Shown here piece after piece: positions 7,296 through 12,576 of a DNA stretch of 12,576 nucleotides (its first letter is position 1; the number at the start of each line of letters is the position of its first letter). The translations under genes were made by a program, and so were the position numbers. The notes below the pieces were generated by a model. It was not told the origin of the DNA. It made no database searches and was given only the letters and a program-made list of their open reading frames with translations. Source of the DNA: PVC group bacterium (GTDB lineage Bacteria > Verrucomicrobiota > Kiritimatiellia > SS1-B-03-39 > PXDE01); contig PXDE01000322.1 in assembly GCA_003566475.1 (NCBI GenBank), positions 1 through 12,576 of the forward strand, given 5' to 3'.

Positions 7296-7805
7296 TCATC
7301 GAGGGCTTTGGTAGACGGTCCAGGACGCGGATTCCACCACGTCGTTGTATCGGTGTTCGACGCCAAAGGCCCATGCGCCCTGCCGAGAGGGCCTTACAAT
7401 GCATTCCGGCAGTTCCGCGAGCGACGGCTTCCGAGACATCACCGGCGAAGGCCAGGGACCAAGAATCCAGGCGACCTGGGCCCGGACTTGTCTTGCTGCT
7501 GAAGACCCACCTCCGTCGTCCAGGGCTATCACCACGGCGCTTGGTTCCTCCTGGTATCCACTAAGCGCACGCCATAGGCCTGGCAACTCCAGGTCTGTGA
7601 CCAATGGACTGCGTCTTGCCCCAGACCCGTCCCGCCACGCCTGCCGGGATCTGGCCGCCCGAAGACCCCATTCTGGCCACAGACTGCCAACCATACCAGA
7701 GACCGGAAGCAACGCCGTGATTGCCAAGCACACCCGCGAAGCGACTCGTCGACGGACAAACCCAGCCCTATGGCGCGATCCGAACTTCAACCGGCTCCTC
7801 CCCAT
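7296..7805 (-). CDS. Small signal-anchored protein of unknown function, between exported protein and glycosyltransferase
   Basis: 169 residues. A basic N-terminus (RSRLKFGSRHR, FVRRRVASR) leads into one hydrophobic segment, VCLAITALLPVSGMVGSLW (25-43), so it is probably anchored in the membrane with the rest outside. The remainder has no motif I know; SAARQVRAQVAWILGPWPSP (about residues 103-122) is the most structured part. It overlaps the 405-residue gene by 38 bases at its start and ends 52 bases before the preferred start of the glycosyltransferase, which supports a shared operon. A TTG at 7790, with GGGGAGGAG just ahead of it, is an alternative start that would reduce the overlap to 23 bases. 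Reading frame, hydrophobic profile and position support a real gene; function is unknown. Confidence 0.68.
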   Translation of the reverse strand: MGRSRLKFGSRHRAGFVRRRVASRVCLAITALLPVSGMVGSLWPEWGLRAARSRQAWRDGSGARRSPLVTDLELPGLWRALSGYQEEPSAVVIALDDGGGSSAARQVRAQVAWILGPWPSPVMSRKPSLAELPECIVRPSRQGAWAFGVEHRYNDVVESASWTVYQSPR

Positions 7806-8985
7806 CTGCCGGGAACGTTACCTCGCCCTCCCAACTCCCGGATTCAAAGAAATCCTCGACCCGAACCCAGTATCGGCCGGGCTGGCAAAGGAATGCCGTC
7901 CGAGACTCCGCTCCTTCAATTTGTAGCCCTTCCCTCAAGGAGAGCCTTCGGAAGAACAGTGGGACTGGACTCTCCTTATGTGCGTAGAGCATCATAGCTG
8001 GCTCGCGCCTATCCTCACGAAGTCCGCCTACCAACAGCACCTCGTATTCACGGAACTTCGATGGAGTGAAGACAACGTCGTTCTGTCCAGGCAAACGAAC
8101 CCTGCTCTCGACGACCCTCCTCCGGTACAAAAGCGGGAATGCATAGCCACCGCCTCCGGCAAGGATCGCGAACTCGCCTCCCAACTTTTGCGCTGCGAAA
8201 ACGAACGAACCGTCGTCGGGCGCACGTTCGCCAACTTCCAAATCACGCCCCGATAGCCCGTACGCATAGCTGATCACTCTCCGGTCGACAGGTTGCTGTT
8301 CATCCTCGCGTAGGATCGACCGGGCGCTCCTCCACCATCTAGGTTCGGCGGAAACACGAATTACGACCGGAGGGTCTGGCCTCGGCATTGGGTCCCTACT
8401 AGCAGCACGTTGCAAGGGAACGTAGACCACATGCCTTTCTCCCGGCTGGATATTCTGAGGCACGCTAACAACCAAGGGTCCGTAGTCGTTTCCGACAAAG
8501 ATTTGGTATGTACGCCCCGCGCGAAGGGTGCTCGAATGGTCGGGTTCGACCTCCATAGGCAGGACCGGCCAATTCAGAACATCGGGGCCACGAGATCCCC
8601 ACCTTTCTCCGGTCAGATCGATCGAGCCTGCGGTCTCACGCCAATCGCTGAGAACACGGCGGCCCGTCTCCGGGTCAATCCGAGCAACCTCGATGCGGGG
8701 AACGCGTGCACGAGCCCACTCGCCACCCTCCCCTTGCTGCAAGAAATTCATCTCGAGAACAGCATGGTCGGGGCGATCAAGTCCAGGGGCGTTTCGCATC
8801 GGCCACACGGGATCGTCTATGAGTGCGCTGTCAAGCTCCTCCCCGAGCATGACCGATCCCGGGCGGTCTCCTTCCGCCCGGGCCCTGAAACTCAGGGAGG
8901 CCAAGAACATAGCGGCCAGCAACACGGGCATGTCGCGCAACCCAAATTGGCGGAAGCGACCTGATATACGGACGAAATGCATCAT
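7768..8985 (-). CDS. Exported beta-rich protein of unknown function
   Basis: 405 residues with an N-terminal signal peptide: basic region MMHFVRISGRFRQFGLRD, hydrophobic core VLLAAMFLASLSF (21-33) and a likely cleavage after RARA (37). The mature protein looks all-beta: alternating strands such as RTYQIFVGNDYGPLVVSVP and GRYWVRVEDFFESGSWEGEVTFPAD suggest two or more immunoglobulin- or carboxypeptidase-regulatory-like folds. No catalytic motif is seen. Its ATGATG start overlaps the stop of the upstream exported protein (ATGA), with AAGGG five bases before, so translation is likely coupled to it. If the upstream gene switches on and off at its octamer tract, this gene may be affected by polarity. 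Base composition is lower in GC than the window's ends. Confidence 0.85.
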   Translation of the reverse strand: MMHFVRISGRFRQFGLRDMPVLLAAMFLASLSFRARAEGDRPGSVMLGEELDSALIDDPVWPMRNAPGLDRPDHAVLEMNFLQQGEGGEWARARVPRIEVARIDPETGRRVLSDWRETAGSIDLTGERWGSRGPDVLNWPVLPMEVEPDHSSTLRAGRTYQIFVGNDYGPLVVSVPQNIQPGERHVVYVPLQRAASRDPMPRPDPPVVIRVSAEPRWWRSARSILREDEQQPVDRRVISYAYGLSGRDLEVGERAPDDGSFVFAAQKLGGEFAILAGGGGYAFPLLYRRRVVESRVRLPGQNDVVFTPSKFREYEVLLVGGLREDRREPAMMLYAHKESPVPLFFRRLSLREGLQIEGAESRTAFLCQPGRYWVRVEDFFESGSWEGEVTFPADGEEPVEVRIAP

Positions 8986-11127
8986 TCTGCCCTTAGCATC
9001 ACTAGCATCGACAGGGCTCCGCCTCCAGGCCTGCCTTCCGGGTCAGGAAATGGAGCCTTTACCGCTACCCTGGACCCTACCTCGCGCCGGACCGCGTTTG
9101 CACGAGCTCGTACCCTAACCGCATTGTTTATGCGTACGAACCCGATCACAAGGGCACCGACTTCGGTGGCCGTAGCGCGCGTTAATCTGTCTTCCCATGG
9201 CCCTTCCTCCACTTCTTGGGGCGTGGGATTATACTCATGGACGTGTCCAGCCTGGGCAGCGATAGCGTTGAGGCTTGGAAGCTCCGCGTTGGCCAGATCG
9301 AACGCGAACGTTCGATGCAGGTGCCTGCGGACGGTGACGGTTGCCGCCTCGCCATCGGGATTTTCAACGATGCTTCGATGGGCCGCAACTGCGGACCCAG
9401 TCAGGGAAATAACGAGAGAGAGGGGGGGCGCCGCCGCAAGCGACGCGATGCCAGATGCGCCGGCAAACGAGATTGCCAACAAAGTCGACTCGAGCTTGTC
9501 CGAGTCGGCGACGTCAATTTGGTACGACGCTCTTGGCTCGAGGAAGACCACTTCGAGATGTTGGGCAGAATCCTGATTTAGGTCCATTGCGCGGACGGTC
9601 TCGCTCCCATCCGGACCAAGTCCATCAACATCTCGGCCACCGTAGGAGACAAAGAAGTAGGCACCTGTCAAAGACTCCATCGCACGGATAGCGAAGGTCG
9701 GATAGTTTGGCCTGAAACGATACGACTCCACGCTGATAGCCGCTTCAACCTTCTTGAACCCCTCCCCGCTATCAACCCACTCCGCATTTCGAGAAACATC
9801 TACGTTCCTAAAGAAGTAATCACTAGGCTCGCTAGGAGGAATCCAGGGAAATCGGTACCTAGGCTTCATTGGATGCCCTTCATCTTCTGGTTGGTGGTCC
9901 AAATCCCAGAATGGTGTGGCTGGAGCGTTTCCATCAGCGGGAAAGCTCCCTGCATGTCCGATTGCATGATCGCCGGCCGGCTTACCGCCATCTGCATGCC
10001 ACTCCGGGTTAATGGTCATCTCAGCAACGACTCGGGGATTACGGGAGAAATAGGGACGGGCGTCGGTTGCCCCGGCACGAAGCATGCCATGCAGGCTCTT
10101 CTTCTTGCCTTGCAAGAAGGCGTTTCCAGGCGGATTCACATCATCAGGATGAGGTATGTCAAGAGAGTATACAGAAACATCAAACAAGCCCCCATGTATA
10201 CGACAGTCTGGGTCGTCCTGGCTGCTTTCCGTTATGAAGACGGGGCCCTCCTCGTCAGGTTGCACCGCAAGGCGGACCGAGAACCAGGCAGAGGCGGTCC
10301 TATGTGGCCCATGAATGATCAGCGGCAATTCGCTGCTGCCCTCAGAGCCGGCGAATCCACCGAATTGGTAGGGGATGGGCTGGACGTAGCGACCATAGTG
10401 CTTCCGAGGGTCAATAAAGACCTCGAAGTGGCTTCTGCCCTGGGCGTCGAGGTGCTCGGGTCCCTCGGGATGCCGCTGATCGGGATGCAGCTTGTATGGG
10501 GCAACGTAGTCCTGAAGCGCATTCATCATTCTGTCGTGGCGATTCTCATCGCCGTCGTGGTAGTGCAAGGCTACCCGGAGCTGCTTTATGTTCTCCGGCG
10601 CGATGGAGCCTTGAGTTGAGGTGAGGATGGAGAAACGGATGGGGGTCCAGTACTCCGCGCTGGTGAAAAGCATGTGGGGGACACGCTCGACCCTGACGGA
10701 GGCCATGAATATCGATCCCGAGATGTCGGGTTCCCCAGCATGCGTTAGACGATACGAAACCGATGTTTCGCGAAGGTCCGTCGACTCCGGGTCGACACCA
10801 GCCGGAGGCCAATGGAGAGTGAGATCGGGATTGTTGGTGGTCGCTTGGGTTGCCGTTACCGTGACGGTGATCGGAGCGTCGGCATCGGGCTCGGGGATGA
10901 TCGTGAAGTCGTGGTCGGCCTTGGCAATGGCCGCCACGGGGCCGTAAGCGGTTATCTTGACGTAGGTGTTCGAACTTGGTACACCGGCCTCATCTGCAAA
11001 CGCCGACGAGGAGGCCAGCAAGGTGACAAATAGTGCGAAATGCGCAAGCCGACCCCGCCTTTGCGGGCAATCTTCAAGCGGTGCTGCGGTGCTGCGGTGC
11101 TGCGGTGCTGCGGTGCTGTCGCATCAT
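8982..11127 (-). CDS. Large exported protein with out-of-frame start at an octamer repeat: candidate phase-variable gene
   Basis: The long frame (679 residues counted from a TTG at 11019-11021) has no ATG or GTG start of its own. Upstream in the same frame is a complete signal peptide: basic PQRRGRLAH, hydrophobic FALFVTLLASSSAFA, cleavage before DEAG. That frame stays open to a TGA at 11124-11126 with no usable start codon. The only good start is ATGATG at 11127-11122, with GGAG six bases upstream, in a different frame. Between them are five copies of an 8-bp repeat. With five copies the start yields 17 residues and stops at 11076-11074; three or six copies would join it to the signal peptide. 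The span is therefore not a multiple of three. The mature protein is beta-rich at first (ITVTVTATQA, 51-60), His/Pro/Asp-rich in the middle, and has a hydrophobic stretch at 513-547 that may cross or enter a membrane. No family recognised. Confidence 0.8.
11079..11118. repeat. Octamer tandem repeat, five perfect copies of CGGTGCTG
   Basis: CGGTGCTG occurs five times without interruption (11079-11086, 11087-11094, 11095-11102, 11103-11110, 11111-11118). On the coding (minus) strand the unit is CAGCACCG. Because 8 is not a multiple of 3, each gain or loss shifts the downstream frame. All three frames through the tract are free of stop codons and encode a repeating Gln-His-Arg-Ser-Thr-Ala-Ala-Pro cycle, as is typical of coding contingency repeats. 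It starts three codons after the ATGATG start of the exported-protein gene. Confidence 0.95.
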
Positions 11128-11137
11128 AACACGCTCC
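11122..11137 (-). promoter_or_regulatory. Ribosome binding site and ATGATG start ahead of the octamer tract
   Basis: GGAG (complement of 11134-11137) is followed after six bases by ATG ATG (11127-11122) and CGA, and then the octamer tract. The spacing is ideal for translation initiation. In the present copy number the reading frame ends at TGA 11076-11074 after 17 codons. Confidence 0.7.
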
Positions 11138-11431
11138 AAGGCTAGAAGTTACGCGAATCCTGCCGGATTCGCTCCCGTTTGTCAAGAATCAAGTGCGATT
11201 TTCTTCGATTCCCAATGGCTTTGGAGTGTATCCGACTCGGGGTTGAGCTGGAAGAGACACAGGATTCGTGGCCTGGGGACGGTGGCTCGGTGTGTCCGGA
11301 GGATGTGGGCGGCAGGCCGTGTTCGGCACAAGATCTTCGCGTGTAGAAACTTGTACAGGATGGGCCCTGCGCCGAGGCGATTGGCGCTGAGATGGACGAA
11401 TCGGACGGTGCGTCGTCTAGACAGGGGGTCC
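11128..11431. other. Divergent intergenic region between the operon and the hydrolase gene
   Basis: About 300 bases separate the leftward operon start (11127) from the chosen start of the rightward hydrolase (11432). The left part holds the ribosome binding site, possible promoter and inverted repeat for the operon. I see no convincing promoter or terminator for the rightward gene. The hydrolase frame is open through much of the region, but in-frame starts upstream, such as ATG 11360, would place a long hydrophilic tail before the signal peptide. Confidence 0.5.
11153..11185 (-). promoter_or_regulatory. Possible promoter with overlapping 8-bp inverted repeat (operator candidate)
   Basis: TTGACA (complement of 11180-11185), a perfect -35 match, is followed after 17 bases by CAGGAT (complement of 11157-11162), a weak -10. 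The predicted transcript start near 11150 would leave about 23 bases of leader before the ATG at 11127. A perfect inverted repeat, GCGAATCC (11153-11160) and GGATTCGC (11165-11172) with a 4-base centre, covers the -10 box and part of the spacer. This is where a repressor would bind, though it could also be a hairpin in a longer transcript. Confidence 0.35.
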
Positions 11432-12576
11432 ATGCCAGAGACCATGGGCCGTGCTGAACAGATGGTGGGCTGTTCCTCCCGGCTCTTGCGCCACGCAGCT
11501 GTGGTCTTCTGGTTGACCATTGTGGGCTCGGCCACCGCAGGAGGGCTTGAGGCGGTTCCGGTCGCGGACCTTAGGCCGCATCGAGAAATGGGGCCGGTGA
11601 CTACAGGCCGATTTGAGCGGTTGGGCATTGAGCCGATTACCGTGGTGATGCCCGGAGGCTGGCCCAGAATGAATGCCCTGATCCACCGGCCTCGATCCGC
11701 CAAGGGCACTATGTTAGGCGAACACGCTCAGAAGGTGCCTGATCGTGGCTATCCCGTGCTGATCTTCTTCCACGGAATCGGTGAACAAGGGCCTAGCATC
11801 ACTTCGATGCTTCGCCAGACCGCATTCCTTGAAGTAACGAGAGGGGAGGTCGCGGAGAGGCATCCGTGTATCGTCTATGCTCCTCAGCACCTTCCGAACC
11901 AGAATTGGGAGAGCCCTCACCCAAGCGACCCAGGAAGACCCATGCGGATTGCCATGGCAGGCCTTCGGGCACTCATTGAACGTAATGACCCTCCGGTGGA
12001 CACCGACCGGATCTATGCGACTGGGCTTTCAAGCGGTGGCTTCGGGGCCTTCGACGCCATGAAGAAGTTCCCGGACGTCTTCGCGGCGGCGGTCCCCATC
12101 AGCGCGGTATGGAGTCCGGAGCTTCTCAACCCGAAGGCGCGCAACCGGTTCTGGATCATCCTGAACGAAGGGGAGTACGCTCCCCGGGAGGCGCTGGTCC
12201 GTCGGCTGGCAGAGACGGCCCGGGGCTATGGGGGGGAGGTCAGGGTGAGCTTCTTTCAGGGGCGGGACGGCCACGACGCCTGGAACCGGGCGTACCGGGA
12301 GCGGGCGATGTGGGAGTGGCTGTTCGCGCAGTCGCTGGCGCAGGAGGAGCGGCCCCGGGGGGCGCCCATCGACCACCGGGTGGGGGCGATCGGGCAGGGG
12401 CTGACCGCCCGGGCCTCGGTGCCGGCCCGGCCCGGTCACGGGCCGGAGATGGTGCTGGACGGCCTGCAGGGGACGTCGTTCATCTCCGCCGGCCCGGCCC
12501 GGCGCGACCAGTGGCTCGAGATCGTGTTCCCCTCCCCCACCGACAAGGGGACGGTCCGGGTGGCCATCGGCGACCA
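11432..12576 (+). CDS. Exported alpha/beta hydrolase (esterase/PHB-depolymerase-like) with discoidin-like C-terminal domain, 3' end outside window
   Basis: 381 residues are present and the frame runs off the window. A signal peptide is visible: CSSRLLRH then AAVVFWLTIVGSATA, with cleavage before GGL. The catalytic domain follows: strand PVLIFFHGIGEQG with the oxyanion HG at 114-115, nucleophile elbow GLSSGG with Ser200, and GRDGHDAW with the probable catalytic His281. The acid residue is not clear. This is an alpha/beta hydrolase of the esterase or PHB-depolymerase type. From about residue 325 a second domain starts (LDGLQGTSFISAG, DQWLEIVFPSP, VRVAIGD) that matches the F5/8-type (discoidin) pattern, often used to bind carbohydrate. 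Start options are ATG 11432 (AGGGGG just upstream), 11444 or 11462; the last gives the most compact signal peptide. GC content rises sharply after about 12040. Confidence 0.88.
   Translation, partial: MPETMGRAEQMVGCSSRLLRHAAVVFWLTIVGSATAGGLEAVPVADLRPHREMGPVTTGRFERLGIEPITVVMPGGWPRMNALIHRPRSAKGTMLGEHAQKVPDRGYPVLIFFHGIGEQGPSITSMLRQTAFLEVTRGEVAERHPCIVYAPQHLPNQNWESPHPSDPGRPMRIAMAGLRALIERNDPPVDTDRIYATGLSSGGFGAFDAMKKFPDVFAAAVPISAVWSPELLNPKARNRFWIILNEGEYAPREALVRRLAETARGYGGEVRVSFFQGRDGHDAWNRAYRERAMWEWLFAQSLAQEERPRGAPIDHRVGAIGQGLTARASVPARPGHGPEMVLDGLQGTSFISAGPARRDQWLEIVFPSPTDKGTVRVAIGD

Noticed and set aside
11079..11118. CRISPR array.
   Set aside because: The units are 8 bp, perfect and without spacers: a simple tandem repeat.
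11123..11131. Extended -10 promoter-like TGTTATGAT on the minus strand.
   Set aside because: It overlaps the ATGATG start that has its own GGAG at ideal spacing; it has no good -35 and cannot be both the promoter and the start of the same transcript's coding region.
10952..11185. 77-codon minus-strand open frame spanning the octamer tract from a TTG start.
   Set aside because: Its TTG is part of the TTGACA box with no ribosome binding site, and its end overlaps the signal peptide and mature part of the exported protein in another frame.
11182..11709. Minus-strand open frame of 175 codons opposite the hydrolase start.
   Set aside because: No protein-like pattern, and it overlaps the signal peptide and N-terminal part of the clearly coding plus-strand hydrolase.

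Overview
The window is a GC-rich bacterial chromosome segment (roughly 70% G+C at both ends) with a clearly lower-GC stretch from about 7.2 kb to 12.0 kb. Housekeeping genes at the left end are a tRNA-Gln(UUG), ribose-phosphate pyrophosphokinase (prs) and ribosomal protein bL25 (rplY), all leftward. This order occurs in several phyla. Together with a long hairpin-rich intergenic element of the kind common in Planctomycetes and Verrucomicrobia, and an esterase fused to a discoidin-like domain, it suggests a PVC-superphylum or related environmental bacterium. That assignment is tentative.

Layout. (1) 1-1338, minus: tRNA-Gln, prs, rplY (cut by the window edge), closely spaced and probably co-transcribed. 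(2) 1489-4364, plus: an orphan beta-class DNA methyltransferase whose stop overlaps the start of a 570-residue protein that looks like an alpha/alpha-toroid plus beta-sandwich carbohydrate-active enzyme. (3) 4406-5293, minus: a tightly coupled pair, a 115-residue protein of unknown function and a HEPN-like protein, with a plausible promoter and a strong ribosome binding site. (4) 5294-5767: intergenic, ending in a hairpin-rich repeat-like element that supplies the stop codon of the next gene. (5) 5768-11127, minus: a four-gene operon (two exported proteins of unknown function, a small signal-anchored protein, and a GT-C/GT39-like membrane glycosyltransferase) with overlapping or closely spaced genes. 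(6) 11432-12576, plus: a divergent exported alpha/beta hydrolase with a discoidin-like C-terminal domain, running off the window.

The most striking signal is at the head of the operon in (5). A good ribosome binding site and ATGATG start are followed at once by five perfect copies of an 8-bp repeat (11079-11118), then by a signal peptide and a 679-residue open frame in a different reading frame. Five copies put the start out of frame and give a 17-residue peptide; three or six copies would join the start exactly to the signal peptide. This is the architecture of a phase-variable (contingency) gene, here apparently in an OFF state, controlling an exported protein at the top of an operon that includes a glycosyltransferase. 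A perfect 8-bp inverted repeat sits just upstream, inside a possible promoter.
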